Assembly (NCBI RefSeq): GCF_900187975.1
Contig: NZ_FZPC01000013.1
Location: forward strand, 122,635-186,634
Length of the DNA stretch: 64,000 nucleotides
From: Pseudomonas delhiensis
Lineage (GTDB): Bacteria > Pseudomonadota > Gammaproteobacteria > Pseudomonadales > Pseudomonadaceae
Direction of reading: 5' to 3'
Shown: positions 18,896 to 30,506 of the stretch, piece by piece
Position numbering within the stretch: the stretch's first letter is position 1
Layout of the letters: every line of letters starts with the position of its first letter
Position numbers and translations under genes: made by a program
The notes under the pieces: model-generated
Databases searched by the model: none
The model's input: the letters and a program-made list of their open reading frames with translations, nothing else
What the model was told of the DNA's origin: nothing

Positions 18896-20503
18896 ATGCC
18901 GCCAAAGACCAGTAAGACCAGCGATCTAGACGCATTGGCTCGTGCCATACGAGTCTCCGTCCTGCTCGGCGCCGGCGCCCTCGCCGGCTGCCAGACCAGC
19001 CAGCACAGCGGCACCGACCAGGACGCCCTGACCTACCGCCCCGCCAGCCGCGCGGTGGACGTACAGTTCAACCCGGCCTACGCCGACAGCGACATCTGGC
19101 AGCGCATGCGCCACGGCTTCCAGCTGCAGGCCGACGCCACCGACACCAACCCGCGCATCGAACGCCAGCGCCTGTGGTTCGTCAGCAACCAGGCCTTCAT
19201 CGAGCAGGCCTCCGAGCGCGGCAGCCCCTACATGCACTACGTGGTGGAGCGCCTGGAAGAGCGGCAGATGCCGCTGGAACTGGCGCTGCTGCCGATGATC
19301 GAGAGCGCCTACAACCCCCTCGCCGTGTCCCGCGCCCAGGCGGTGGGCCTGTGGCAGTTCATCCCCACCACCGGCACCCACTTCAACCTGCGCCAGACCA
19401 GCTGGTACGACGGCCGCCGCGACATCAAGGCCTCGACCAACGCGGCGCTGACCTACCTGAACCGCCTGCACGACATGTTCAACGGCGACTGGCTGCTGGC
19501 CCTGGCCGCCTACAACGCCGGCGAAGGCACCGTCAGCCGCGCCATCGAGCGCAACCAGAAGCTCGGCCTGCCGACCGACTACTGGAACCTGCCGCTGCCC
19601 CAGGAAACCCAGGACTACGTGCCCAAGCTGCTGGCCCTGTCGCAGCTGGTGATGTCGCCGGAAGCCTACGGCATCAACCTCAACCCCATCGCCAACGAAT
19701 CCTACTTCGCCGCAGTGAAGGTCAAGCCCGGCCTGGACCTGTCGCGCGTCGCGGCGCTGGCCGAACTCGACGAGGACGAGCTGTACCTGCTCAACCCGGC
19801 CTTCAAGCGCCGTATCACCATGGACGGCCCGCAGCAGCTACTGGTGCCCAAGGAGAAGGTCGAGCGGCTCAAGGCCGGCCTCGCCTCCCTGCAGCCCCAG
19901 GACCTGGTGAGCTGGAAGCAGTACAAGGTGCGCCGCGGCGACAGCCTGCGCAGCATCGCGGCCAGGCACGGCATCACCGTGGCCGAGCTCAAGAGCAGCA
20001 ACCGCCTGAGCTCCAACCGCCTGCGCAACGGCCAGGCGCTGCTGATCCCCGCCAAGGGCAGCCGCATGCCGGAACTGGAGCCCGCGCGCCAGGTGGCCAG
20101 GGCCGACGCGCCCAAGGCGCCCAGCCTGGCCAACGCCACCCGCAGCTACAAGGTCAAGCGCGGCGACAACCTCTGGCAGATCGCCCGCGCCACCGGCGTC
20201 GGCGTCGACGACCTGAAGCGCTGGAACGGCCTGGACAGCCACGGCGTCAAGCCCGGCCAGGTGCTCAAGCTGCAAGGCGCCACCCAGTTGGCGGCCCGCA
20301 GCGGCGCCAGCGGCAAGGCCAGGCAGCAGGCGCAGGAAGCGGCGACCTACTACAAGGTCAAGCAGGGCGATTCCATGTACCTGATCGCCAAGCGCTTCAA
20401 CGTCGAGATGCAGCACATCAAGCGCTGGAACCCGCGCAGCAGCGCCCACGCGCTTAAGCCCGGGCAGACCCTGACGCTCTACCTCGACACCGCCAGCCGT
20501 TGA
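18896..20503 (+). CDS. mltD: Membrane-bound lytic murein transglycosylase D
   Basis: A 535-residue lipoprotein that cleaves peptidoglycan glycan strands non-hydrolytically. The lipobox LAGC gives lipidated C32; the SLT domain has catalytic E136 in MIESAYNP followed by AVGLWQFIPTTG and AYNAGEG. Three LysM peptidoglycan-binding modules follow, beginning with YKVRRGDSL, YKVKRGDNL and YKVKQGDSM. Three repeats is within the range of the family. It has its own promoter and precedes the Yej/Npp genes as in related genomes. Confidence 0.95.
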   Translation: MPPKTSKTSDLDALARAIRVSVLLGAGALAGCQTSQHSGTDQDALTYRPASRAVDVQFNPAYADSDIWQRMRHGFQLQADATDTNPRIERQRLWFVSNQAFIEQASERGSPYMHYVVERLEERQMPLELALLPMIESAYNPLAVSRAQAVGLWQFIPTTGTHFNLRQTSWYDGRRDIKASTNAALTYLNRLHDMFNGDWLLALAAYNAGEGTVSRAIERNQKLGLPTDYWNLPLPQETQDYVPKLLALSQLVMSPEAYGINLNPIANESYFAAVKVKPGLDLSRVAALAELDEDELYLLNPAFKRRITMDGPQQLLVPKEKVERLKAGLASLQPQDLVSWKQYKVRRGDSLRSIAARHGITVAELKSSNRLSSNRLRNGQALLIPAKGSRMPELEPARQVARADAPKAPSLANATRSYKVKRGDNLWQIARATGVGVDDLKRWNGLDSHGVKPGQVLKLQGATQLAARSGASGKARQQAQEAATYYKVKQGDSMYLIAKRFNVEMQHIKRWNPRSSAHALKPGQTLTLYLDTASR

Positions 20504-20517
20504 TTCCACGGTGTAAC

Positions 20518-20595
20518 GGCGGATAACCGCGAACGGTTATTCGCCCTACGTCCATGCCTGGCGTAGGGCGCATAACGCCTACGGCGTTATCCGCC
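20518..20595. repeat. Hairpin pair downstream of mltD
   Basis: One hairpin has arms GGCGGATAACCG and CGGTTATTCGCC around CGAA, the other is built on GTAGGGCGCATAACGCC and GGCGTTATCCGCC. From 20596 to 20929 I see no gene; the stretch is GC-rich leader to the binding-protein gene. Confidence 0.85.
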
Positions 20596-20929
20596 GCTTG
20601 ACCTCGGCCACATCCCCCTCGGCGCCGAGCGCGGAGCCGCCCCCGCCCCGGCAACTTTCCCCCCAAGGCACGGCCTAAGCTTCCGGCCCGAGCTTTTTCC
20701 CCGCAATACAAGCTGTTACCGTGACCGCCTGGAATGCCTGTCGAAAAGCCGGCGGCGCCGGCGCTCCGCCAGACTTCCCGGGGCCCGCCCCCTTGCACGG
20801 GACGGGCCGCAACCAGTACAAACGATGCCAGCCCGAACGGACCTACGAGCAGACCATGCCCAGACTGTCGACCAGCGCCCCTCGCCCCGCACCCGCTCCC
20901 ACCACCGGAACGGCGGCGGAGCGCCGTCG

Positions 20930-22753
20930 ATGAAGCTGCGCGCCCTCCTCCTGCTCGGCCTGCTCGGCCTGGGCGCCGGCCTGCAGGCCGCGCCGCAACA
21001 TGCCATCACCCTCTACGACGAGGCGCCGAAATACCCGGCCGACTACCGCCACTTCGACTTCGTCAACCCCGACGCGCCCAAGGGCGGCACCCTGCGGCTC
21101 TCCGACACCGGCGGCTTCGACAGCCTCAACCCGTTCATCCCCAAGGGCAACCCGGCCTCGCAGATCAGCCTGGTCTACGACACCCTGACCTTCCATTCCC
21201 TGGACGAGCCCTTCACCGAATACGGCCTGCTCGCCGAGAAGATCGAGAAGGACCCCGGGCAGCGCTTCGTGCGCTTCTACCTGCGCCCGCAGGCACGCTT
21301 CCAGGACGGCACGCCGGTCACCGCCGAGGACGTGGTGTTCACCTTCCAGACCCTGGTCAAGCAGGGCGACCCGATGTACCGCAACTACTACGCGGACGTC
21401 GACAAGGTGGTGGCCGAGGACAAGCTGCGCGTGCGCTTCGACTTCAAGCGCCCGGGCAACCGCGAGCTGCCGCTGATCCTCGGCCAGCTGCAGATCCTGC
21501 CCAAGCACTGGTGGGCCAGCCGCGACTTCGCCAAGACCAGCCTGGAGCCGCCGCTGGGCAGCGGCCCCTACCGCGTCGCCAAGGTCGACCCGGGCCGCTC
21601 GATCCGCTACGAGCGGGTCAAGGACTACTGGGCCAGGGACCTGCCGGTGAACCGCGGCTTCAACAACTTCGACGCCGTGGTGGTGGACTCCTACCGCGAC
21701 CTGACCGTGGCCCTGGAGGCCTTCAAGGCCGGGCAGTTCGACTTCAACGAGGAGCGCATCGCGAAGAACTGGGCCACCGCCTACGACTCGCCGGCGGTGC
21801 GCGACGGCCGCATCGTCCGCCAGGAGTTGCACAACGACAACCCCTGGGGCATGCAGGGCTTCGCCTTCAACATCCGCCGCCCGGTGTTCCAGGACGCGCG
21901 GGTGCGCGAGGCCATCAGCCTGCTGTTCGACTTCGAGTGGACCAACAAGCAGCTGTTCTTCGGCTCCTACAAGCGTGACCGCAGCTTCTTCGAGAACTCC
22001 GAGATGGCCGCCCACGAACTGCCCGACGCCCAGGAGCTGGCGATCCTCGAACCGCTGCGCGGCCAGTTGCCGCCGCAGGTCTTCGAGCGCGTCTACGAGC
22101 CGCCGGTCAGCGACGGCAGCGGCATCATCCGCGAGCAGAAGCGCAAGGCCTACAAGCTGCTGCTGGAGGCCGGCTACAGGATCGTCGACGACCGCATGGT
22201 CGGCCCCGACGGCAAGCCGCTGAGCTTCGAGTTCATGCTGGTCCAGGCCGACTTCCTGCGCGTGCTGCTGCCCTACAAGCGCAACCTCGCCGAGCTGGGC
22301 ATCGACATGCAGATCCGCGTGGTGGACATCTCCCAGTACATCAACCGCCTGCGCTCGCGGGACTTCGACATGATGGTCGCCAGCTGGCCGCAGTCCAACT
22401 CGCCGGGCAACGAACAGCGCGAGTTCTGGCATTCGGCCAGCTCCGACAACCCCGGCAGCCGCAACTTCATCGGCCTGCGCGACCCAGCCATCGACGCCCT
22501 GGTGGACGGCCTGATCAAGGCCGATTCCCGCGAAGCCCTGGTGCGCCACGCCCGCGCCCTGGACCGCGCCCTGCAGTGGGGCCACTACGTGGTGCCCAAC
22601 TGGTACCTGGACACCTGGCGCCTGGCCTACTGGAACCGCATCGCCCACCCCGCGAAGCTGCCGCCCTACAGCTACGCGCTGATGACCTGGTGGCAGGCCC
22701 GCGGCAAGGCCGAGCCGACCCAGGCCGTGACCCAGGCGCCGGAGACCCCCTGA
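20930..22753 (+). CDS. yejA: Peptide ABC transporter substrate-binding protein (YejA/NppA)
   Basis: A 607-residue periplasmic binding protein of the oligopeptide (SBP family 5) type. The signal peptide ends at about LQA-APQ; conserved blocks include [19 protein letters not shown] near 40-60, [20 protein letters not shown] and the C-terminal [15 protein letters not shown]. YejA captures microcin C and similar nucleotide peptides; the Pseudomonas homologues NppA take up peptidyl-nucleoside antibiotics. The start ATG gives a clean signal peptide. Its stop overlaps the next gene's ATG by one base. Only one binding-protein gene is present here. Confidence 0.92.
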   Translation: MKLRALLLLGLLGLGAGLQAAPQHAITLYDEAPKYPADYRHFDFVNPDAPKGGTLRLSDTGGFDSLNPFIPKGNPASQISLVYDTLTFHSLDEPFTEYGLLAEKIEKDPGQRFVRFYLRPQARFQDGTPVTAEDVVFTFQTLVKQGDPMYRNYYADVDKVVAEDKLRVRFDFKRPGNRELPLILGQLQILPKHWWASRDFAKTSLEPPLGSGPYRVAKVDPGRSIRYERVKDYWARDLPVNRGFNNFDAVVVDSYRDLTVALEAFKAGQFDFNEERIAKNWATAYDSPAVRDGRIVRQELHNDNPWGMQGFAFNIRRPVFQDARVREAISLLFDFEWTNKQLFFGSYKRDRSFFENSEMAAHELPDAQELAILEPLRGQLPPQVFERVYEPPVSDGSGIIREQKRKAYKLLLEAGYRIVDDRMVGPDGKPLSFEFMLVQADFLRVLLPYKRNLAELGIDMQIRVVDISQYINRLRSRDFDMMVASWPQSNSPGNEQREFWHSASSDNPGSRNFIGLRDPAIDALVDGLIKADSREALVRHARALDRALQWGHYVVPNWYLDTWRLAYWNRIAHPAKLPPYSYALMTWWQARGKAEPTQAVTQAPETP

Positions 22754-23838
22754 TGCTCGCCTACATCCTGCGCCGCCTGCTGCTGATAGTACCGACGCTG
22801 TTCGGCATCCTGCTGATCAACTTCATCATCATCCAGGCCGCCCCCGGCGGGCCGGTGGACCAGATGATCGCCAAGCTCGAAGGCGTCAACGCCGCCGCCG
22901 GCGGGGCCACCGGGCGCATCGCCGGCTCCGGCGGCGAACTGGCCTCCTCCGGCGGCTCGCACTACCGCGGCGGCCAGGGCCTGGACCCGGAGCTGGTGAA
23001 GGAGATCGAGCGCATGTACGGCTTCGACAAGCCGGCGCCCGAGCGCTTCTGGATCATGCTCAGGAACTACGTGCACCTGGACTTCGGCACCAGCTTCTTC
23101 CGCGACGCCAAGGTCACCGACCTGATCATCGAGAAGCTGCCGGTGTCCATCTCCCTGGGGCTGTGGAGCACCCTGATCATGTACCTGGTGTCCATCCCCC
23201 TGGGCATCGCCAAGGCGGTGCGCAACGGCAGCCAGTTCGACATCTGGACCAGTTCGGCGATCATCATCGGCTACGCCATCCCCGCCTTCCTCTTCGCCAT
23301 CCTGCTGGTGGTGCTGTTCGCCGGCGGCAGCTACTGGGACTGGTTCCCGTTGCGCGGGCTGACCTCCAACGACTTCGACGAACTGAGCACCTTCGGCAAG
23401 GTCAAGGACTACTTCTGGCACCTGGCCCTGCCGATCACCGCCCTGGTCATCGGCAACTTCGCCACCATCACCCTGCTGACCAAGAACAGCTTCCTCGACG
23501 AGATCGGCAAGCAATACGTGGTCACCGCCCGCGCCAAGGGCCTGACCGAGCGCCAGGTGCTCTACGGCCACGTGTTCCGCAACGCCATGCTGCTGATCAT
23601 CGCCGGCCTGCCCTCGGCGCTGCTGGGGGTGTTCTTCACCGGCTCGCTGCTGATCGAGGTGATCTTCTCCCTCGACGGCCTGGGCCTGCTCAGCTTCGAG
23701 TCGGCGCTCAACCGCGACTACCCGGTGGTGTTCGGCACCCTGTTCATCTTCACGCTGTTCGGCCTGATCATGAAGCTGGTCAGCGACGTCCTCTACACCC
23801 TCGTCGATCCGCGCATCGACTTCGAGAACCGGGAGTAA
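22753..23838 (+). CDS. yejB: Peptide ABC transporter permease (YejB/NppB)
   Basis: A 361-residue DppB-type inner-membrane permease. It begins with the amphipathic helix [18 protein letters not shown] and has six helices; the cytoplasmic coupling loop reads [21 protein letters not shown] long glycine/serine-rich periplasmic insertion around residues 45-75 ([15 protein letters not shown]) is typical of YejB. The ATG overlaps the stop of the binding-protein gene (TGATG), implying coupled translation. It pairs with the second permease encoded directly after it. Confidence 0.94.
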   Translation: MLAYILRRLLLIVPTLFGILLINFIIIQAAPGGPVDQMIAKLEGVNAAAGGATGRIAGSGGELASSGGSHYRGGQGLDPELVKEIERMYGFDKPAPERFWIMLRNYVHLDFGTSFFRDAKVTDLIIEKLPVSISLGLWSTLIMYLVSIPLGIAKAVRNGSQFDIWTSSAIIIGYAIPAFLFAILLVVLFAGGSYWDWFPLRGLTSNDFDELSTFGKVKDYFWHLALPITALVIGNFATITLLTKNSFLDEIGKQYVVTARAKGLTERQVLYGHVFRNAMLLIIAGLPSALLGVFFTGSLLIEVIFSLDGLGLLSFESALNRDYPVVFGTLFIFTLFGLIMKLVSDVLYTLVDPRIDFENRE

Positions 23839-23841
23839 GCG

Positions 23842-24861
23842 ATGCGCCTGTCCCCGATGAACCAGCGCCGCTGGGCGCGCTTCAAGGCCAACAAGCGCGG
23901 TTGGTGGTCGCTGTGGCTGTTCCTCGCGCTGTTCGTGCTCAGCCTGGGCGCCGAGCTGATCGCCAACGACAAGCCGCTGGCGATCCGCTACGACGGCCAG
24001 TGGTACTTCCCGGTGTTCAAGCGCTACCCGGAGACCGTGTTCGGCGGCGAGTTCCCCCTGGAAGGCAACTACAAGGCGCCCTACATGCGCCAGCAGCTGG
24101 CCGAGAAGGACGCCTGGGTGCTCTGGCCGCCGATCGCCTACAGCTACGACTCCATCAACTACGACCTGCGCGTGCCGGTGCCCTCGGCGCCGAGCCGGGA
24201 GAACCTGCTGGGCACCGACGACCAGGCCCGCGACGTGCTGGCCCGGGTGATCTACGGCTTCCGCGTCTCGGTGCTGTTCGCCCTGGTGCTGACTCTGCTC
24301 AGCTCGCTGATCGGCGTGCTGGTGGGCGCCCTGCAGGGCTTCTACGGCGGCTGGGTCGACCTGCTCGGCCAGCGCTTCCTGGAAATCTGGTCGGGCCTGC
24401 CGGTGCTCTACCTGCTGATCATCCTCGCCAGCTTCGTGCAGCCGAACTTCTGGTGGCTGCTGGGCATCATGCTGCTGTTCTCCTGGATGAGCCTGGTGGA
24501 CGTGGTGCGCGCCGAGTTCCTCCGCGGCCGCAACCTGGAGTACGTGCGCGCGGCCCGCGCCCTGGGCATGAAGAACGGCAAGATCATGTTCCGCCACATC
24601 CTGCCCAACGCGATGATCTCCACCCTGACCTTCATGCCGTTCATCCTGACCGGCGCCATCGCCACCCTGACCTCCCTGGACTTCCTCGGCTTCGGCCTGC
24701 CCGCCGGCTCGCCGTCGCTCGGCGAGCTGGTCGCCCAGGGCAAGTCCAACCTGCAGGCGCCGTGGCTGGGCATCAGCGCCTTCGTGGTGCTGGCGCTGAT
24801 GCTCAGCCTGCTGGTGTTCATCGGCGAGGCCGCCCGCGATGCCTTCGACCCGAGGAAGTGA
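23842..24861 (+). CDS. yejE: Peptide ABC transporter permease (YejE/NppC)
   Basis: A 339-residue DppC-type permease that completes the membrane channel with the preceding protein. It has the N-terminal segment RRWARFKANKRGWWSLW typical of this branch, a long periplasmic loop (40-125) and the coupling loop RAARALGMKNGKIMFRHIL. Three bases separate it from the previous stop and GGGAGTAAG precedes the ATG. Confidence 0.94.
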   Translation: MRLSPMNQRRWARFKANKRGWWSLWLFLALFVLSLGAELIANDKPLAIRYDGQWYFPVFKRYPETVFGGEFPLEGNYKAPYMRQQLAEKDAWVLWPPIAYSYDSINYDLRVPVPSAPSRENLLGTDDQARDVLARVIYGFRVSVLFALVLTLLSSLIGVLVGALQGFYGGWVDLLGQRFLEIWSGLPVLYLLIILASFVQPNFWWLLGIMLLFSWMSLVDVVRAEFLRGRNLEYVRAARALGMKNGKIMFRHILPNAMISTLTFMPFILTGAIATLTSLDFLGFGLPAGSPSLGELVAQGKSNLQAPWLGISAFVVLALMLSLLVFIGEAARDAFDPRK

Positions 24862-24862
24862 G

Positions 24863-26482
<1,620 letters not shown>

Positions 26483-26504
26483 CCCGCACGGGAGGCGGAG
26501 CACC

Positions 26505-27302
26505 ATGGGCTTTCTCACCGGCAAGCGCGCGCTGATCGTCGGCGTCGCCAGCAAACTCTCCATCGCCTCGGGCATCGCCGCGGCGATGCACCGCGAAGGC
26601 GCCGAGCTGGCCTTCACCTACCAGAACGACAAGCTCAGGGGCCGCGTCGAGGAATTCGCCGCCGGCTGGGGCTCCGGCCCCGGGCTGTGCTTCCCCTGCG
26701 ACCTGGCCAGCGACGCCGACATCGAGGCGGTGTTCCGCGAGCTGGGCAGGCACTGGGACGGCCTGGACATCATCGTCCACTCGGTGGGCTTCGCCCCGGG
26801 CGACCAGCTCGACGGCGACTTCACCGCCGTCACCAGCCGCGACGGCTTCCGCATCGCCCACGACATCAGCGCCTACAGCTTCGTGGCCCTGGCCAAGGCC
26901 GGCCGCGGGATGATGCAGGGCCGCAACGGCGCCCTGCTCACCCTCTCCTACCTGGGCGCCGAGCGCACCCTGCCCAACTACAACGTGATGGGCATGGCCA
27001 AGGCCAGCCTGGAGGCCGGCGTGCGCTACCTGGCCGCCAGCCTCGGCCCGGAAGGCACGCGGGTCAACGCGGTCTCCGCCGGGCCGATCCGCACCCTGGC
27101 GGCCTCCGGCATCAGGAGCTTCCGCCGCATGCTCGCCGCCAGCGAACGGCAGACGCCGCTGCGGCGCAACGTGACCATCGAGGAAGTCGGCAACGCCGCG
27201 GCCTTCCTCTGCTCCGACCTGGCCAGCGGCATCAGCGGCGAAATCCTCTACGTCGACGGCGGCTTCAACACCACGGCGATGGGGCCGCTGGAAGAGGACT
27301 GA
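26505..27302 (+). CDS. fabI: Enoyl-ACP reductase (NADH), FabI
   Basis: A 265-residue short-chain dehydrogenase fold enzyme that reduces enoyl-ACP in the last step of the fatty-acid elongation cycle. It has the FabI nucleotide site [16 protein letters not shown] and catalytic Y149, Y159 and K166 (YNVMGMAKA, the Y-x6-K spacing). G95 in HSVGFAP corresponds to the glycine whose change gives triclosan resistance in E. coli, so this enzyme looks sensitive. It starts 22 bp after the ABC ATPase gene and may share its transcript, as in P. aeruginosa. Confidence 0.95.
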   Translation: MGFLTGKRALIVGVASKLSIASGIAAAMHREGAELAFTYQNDKLRGRVEEFAAGWGSGPGLCFPCDLASDADIEAVFRELGRHWDGLDIIVHSVGFAPGDQLDGDFTAVTSRDGFRIAHDISAYSFVALAKAGRGMMQGRNGALLTLSYLGAERTLPNYNVMGMAKASLEAGVRYLAASLGPEGTRVNAVSAGPIRTLAASGIRSFRRMLAASERQTPLRRNVTIEEVGNAAAFLCSDLASGISGEILYVDGGFNTTAMGPLEED

Positions 27303-27336
27303 GCAGGCGGGCGGGAATCCCACGCCTCACAGCAAA

Positions 27337-27590
27337 CCGTAGGAGCGGGCCCTGCCCGCGATTCGCGCGCAGGGCGCGCTCCTACATGGCAACCACATGG
27401 CGTCGAGCTATCGCGGACAAAGTCCGCTCCGGGGGAGGAATACCGTGTCTCCCGGCAACCTGTAGGAGCGGGCCCTGCCCGCGATTTCGCGCGCAGGGCG
27501 CGCTCCTACATGGGAATGGCGCGGGTGTGGCAGCGTAGGAGCGGATCTTATCCGCGAATCGCGCGCAGGGCGCGCTCCTACAGGGGACCT
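27337..27590. repeat. REP/BIME cluster (GTAGGAGCG family)
   Basis: Several REP units built on GTAGGAGCG and CGCTCCTAC lie head to head, with central parts such as CCTGCCCGCGA and GCGCGCAGGG. A stretch of about 160 bp at 27409-27570 is, in reverse complement, the same composite as the units at 43729-44160, including the non-palindromic spacer AGGAATACCGTG. No gene is seen between fabI and the helicase. Confidence 0.85.
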
Positions 27591-27617
27591 CGTGGCTGCT
27601 CCCAACCACCGCACAAG

Positions 27618-27657
27618 GAAAAACGCCGCACCCGGTCACCCGGCTGCGGCGTTTTCA
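27618..27657. terminator. Bidirectional rho-independent terminator
   Basis: AACGCCGCA and TGCGGCGTT form a nine-pair stem extended by CCGG/CCGG, flanked by A-runs on the left and TTTT on the right. It sits between the convergent fabI and DEAD-box helicase genes and can end transcripts from both. Confidence 0.85.
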
Positions 27658-27685
27658 TCGGATCGCGGCGCGCGTGGCGCGCGGA

Positions 27686-29374
27686 TCAATCCTCGCGGTA
27701 GCGGCGCAGGCGCAGGGCCTTGCCGGCGACGCGGGTGTCCTTGAGCTTGCCCAGCAGGCGCTCCAGGCCGTCTTCCGGCAGCTCGATCAGGCTGAAGGTC
27801 TCGCGGATCTGGATGCGGCCGATGGCCTCGCGGGACAGGCCGCCCTCGTTGAGGATGGCGCCCAGCAGGTTCTTCGCCGCCACGCCGTCGCGCGCGCCCA
27901 GGGCGGTGCGGCAGCGGGCCTTGCCTTCGGCCGGGGCGGCCATCGGGCGGCGCTCGCCGGAACGTTCGCCACGATCGCTGCGCTCACCGCGCTCGCTACG
28001 TTCGTAACGGTCGCTGCGCTCGCGCGGGGCGGCCGGGGTCAGCGGCTGCTCGCGGCGCACCGACTCCAGGTCCAGGGCCTTGCCTTCGGTGAGCTTGGCC
28101 AGCAGCACCGCGGCGAGGGTCTCGACGTCGGTGCCCAGGCGGCGGCACAGCTCGTCGCGCACGGCGCCACGGTTGGCGACCGCGGTTTCCAGCAGCGGCT
28201 GCAGGCTGGAGGCCAGGCGCGCCAGGCGCGCTTCCAGCACGGTGTCGGCGTCGGGCAGGCGCACTTCGCCGACCTTCTGCCCGGTGACGCGCTCGATCAC
28301 CTGCAGCATGCGCCGCTCGCGCGGGGTCACCAGCAGCAGCGCGCGGCCTTCGCGGCCGGCGCGGCCGGTACGGCCGATACGGTGCACGTAGGACTCGGGG
28401 TCGTACGGCATGTCGATGTTCAGCACGTGGGTGATGCGCGACACGTCCAGGCCGCGGGCGGCCACGTCGGTGGCGATGACGATGTCCAGCGAGCCGTCTT
28501 TCAGCGACTCGATGACGCGCTCGCGCTGGGCCTGCGGCATGTCGCCGTTGAGCGCGGCGGCGCGGTAGCCCTGGCGCTCGAGCAGCTCGGCGATGTCCAG
28601 GGTGGCCTGCTTGGTGCGTACGAAGCCGATCAGCGCGTCGAACTGCTCGACTTCCAGCAGGCGCAGGATGGAGGCGGGCTTCTGGTCGGCATGGACCATC
28701 AGGTGCGCCTGCTCGATGCGCGCCACGGTCTGGGTCTTGGCGGCGATGCGGACGTGCTTGGGTTCCTTCAGGTGGCGCTCGGCGATGCTGCGGATCGAGG
28801 CCGGCAGAGTCGCGGAGAACAGCACGGTCTGGCGGCTGGACGGCATGGCCTCGAAGATCACTTCCAGGTCGTCCATGAAGCCGAGCTTGAGCATCTCGTC
28901 GGCCTCGTCCAGCACCAGGCGCTCGACGGTGGCCAGCAGGTTCTCGTCGCGGCGCAGGTGGTCGCACAGGCGCCCGGGGGTGGCCACCAGGACCTGGGCG
29001 CCCTGGCGCAGGGCCTTGAGCTGCGGGCCCATGGGCGCGCCACCGTAGACGGCTACCACGCCGACGCCGGGCATCTGCTTGGAGTAGGTTTCGCAGGCGG
29101 TGGCCACCTGCAGGGCCAGTTCGCGGGTCGGCACCAGGATCAGCACCTGGGGCTCGCGGCGGGCCGGCTCGATCTGCGACAGCAGCGGCAGGGCGAAGGC
29201 GGCGGTCTTGCCGGTGCCGGTCTGGGCCTGGCCGATCATGTCGTGGCCTTCGAGGATCACCGGGATCGACTGGGCCTGGATGGGCGAAGGCTCTTCGTAG
29301 CCGACCGCGGCGATGGCCGCCAGAATATTGGGATGAATGCCGAGCGCGGCGAAGCCGCCGGTTTCCTGGGTCAT
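27686..29374 (-). CDS. deaD: DEAD-box RNA helicase, DeaD/CsdA type
   Basis: A 562-residue helicase. Core motifs: AQTGTGKT (50-57), PTRELA, DEAD (156-159), SAT and HRIGRTGR. After the core come a conserved helical region, an Arg/Glu/Ser-rich linker (RSDRYERSERGERSDRGER) and a C-terminal DbpA/CsdA RNA-binding domain at about 490-560 (IRETFSLIELPEDG). Such proteins unwind RNA during ribosome assembly and mRNA decay, especially in the cold. The chosen ATG has AGAGG upstream and starts just before the Q motif. The gene has a long leader, described separately. Confidence 0.93.
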   Translation of the reverse strand: MTQETGGFAALGIHPNILAAIAAVGYEEPSPIQAQSIPVILEGHDMIGQAQTGTGKTAAFALPLLSQIEPARREPQVLILVPTRELALQVATACETYSKQMPGVGVVAVYGGAPMGPQLKALRQGAQVLVATPGRLCDHLRRDENLLATVERLVLDEADEMLKLGFMDDLEVIFEAMPSSRQTVLFSATLPASIRSIAERHLKEPKHVRIAAKTQTVARIEQAHLMVHADQKPASILRLLEVEQFDALIGFVRTKQATLDIAELLERQGYRAAALNGDMPQAQRERVIESLKDGSLDIVIATDVAARGLDVSRITHVLNIDMPYDPESYVHRIGRTGRAGREGRALLLVTPRERRMLQVIERVTGQKVGEVRLPDADTVLEARLARLASSLQPLLETAVANRGAVRDELCRRLGTDVETLAAVLLAKLTEGKALDLESVRREQPLTPAAPRERSDRYERSERGERSDRGERSGERRPMAAPAEGKARCRTALGARDGVAAKNLLGAILNEGGLSREAIGRIQIRETFSLIELPEDGLERLLGKLKDTRVAGKALRLRRYRED

Positions 29375-29595
29375 GGGTTTTGCCTCTAAATACATCCGCA
29401 AAGACCCAATGGCCGAGCTGCGCATGCCCTGTACGACAGTAGAAGTCACCCAGGCAGCTGGAAGCGGGGATTTGCGAACTGAACTGTTGGAAGAATACGT
29501 CAAGGAAGTCCGCGGAAGCGGACGCACAGCCAGAGCGTGCAGGCTCTGAAAGATGCGGTCCCGAACGGGGCCGTAACAGGCCGGCGCGCATCATA
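29375..29595 (-). promoter_or_regulatory. Promoter -10 and long leader of the DEAD-box helicase
   Basis: On the minus strand TATGAT (complement of 29590-29595) is followed by a GC-rich discriminator GCGCGCC and predicts a transcription start near 29583, leaving a leader of about 210 nt. The leader contains a hairpin GTCCGC-TTCC-GCGGAC. No good -35 is seen. Long structured leaders are known for cold-shock mRNAs. The 340 bp between the divergent genes hold no other gene. Confidence 0.5.
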
Positions 29596-29714
29596 CCGGA
29601 AAAACGCCGTCGATGTGTGGCTTTTCCGCCGCCGCTGGCCGAACGGTCAAGACTTGCACAATCGGCCACCCGCCGTCTATACCGAGCAGGGCCCACCTGC
29701 CAGGAGCACGCGCC

Positions 29715-30506
29715 GTGAACCCTACCAGCGAACCCCGCGTCACCGTCACGCGCCGTGGTCATCTCCTGCTGCTGGGCCTGAACCGGCCGGAAAAGCGCAA
29801 CGCCTTCGACCAGCGCATGCTCGACGAGCTGATGCTGGCCCTGGGCGGGTACGAACGCGACGACGACCTGCGCTGCGCGCTGATCGTCGCCCACGGCGAA
29901 CACTTCAGCGCCGGCCTCGACCTGGCCGACGTCAGCCAGCGCCTGCACGACGGCTGGCAACTGCCGGCCGGCGCGGTCGACCCCTGGGGCACCCTGGGCG
30001 GGCCGCGGCTGAGCAAGCCGCTGCTGGTCGCCGTGCAGGGCTACTGCTACACCATCGGCATCGAGCTGATGCTGGCGGCGGACATCTGCCTGTGCGCCAG
30101 CAACGCCCGCTTCGCCCAGATGGAGGTGCGCCGCGGCCTGCTGCCGCTGGGCGGCGCCACCCTGCGCCTGCCGCAGGTCGCCGGCTGGGGCAACGCCATG
30201 CGCTGGCTGCTCAGCGGCGACGAGTTCGACGCCCACGAGGCCTGGCGCCTGGGCCTGGTGCAGGAAATCCACCCGCCCGAGGAGCTGCTGCCCGAGGCCC
30301 TGAAGCTGGCCGCGCGCATCGCCCGTCGCGCCCCGCTGGCCGTGCGCGCCACCCTGGCCTCGGCGCGCCGCGCCCAGGAACAGGGCCCGGCGCTGGCCAT
30401 CCGCGAGTTGCCGCAGCAACTCAAGGCCCTGCTCGCCAGCGAGGACGCCCGGGAAGGCCTGCAGTCGCTGCTGGAAAAGCGCGAAGGCCACTTCTCCGGC
30501 AACTAG
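29715..30506 (+). CDS. Enoyl-CoA hydratase/isomerase (crotonase) family protein
   Basis: A 263-residue crotonase-fold protein starting at a GTG preceded by AGGAG. The oxyanion-hole loop is HFSAGLDLADV; the second half of the site is GYCYTIGIELMLAADIC followed by FAQMEVRRGLLPLGGATLRLP, where the glutamate of QMEV lies near the usual catalytic acid. Members hydrate or isomerise enoyl-CoA thioesters. No fatty-acid operon surrounds it. The same helicase-crotonase pair is remembered from P. aeruginosa. The substrate is unknown. Confidence 0.88.
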   Translation: MNPTSEPRVTVTRRGHLLLLGLNRPEKRNAFDQRMLDELMLALGGYERDDDLRCALIVAHGEHFSAGLDLADVSQRLHDGWQLPAGAVDPWGTLGGPRLSKPLLVAVQGYCYTIGIELMLAADICLCASNARFAQMEVRRGLLPLGGATLRLPQVAGWGNAMRWLLSGDEFDAHEAWRLGLVQEIHPPEELLPEALKLAARIARRAPLAVRATLASARRAQEQGPALAIRELPQQLKALLASEDAREGLQSLLEKREGHFSGN

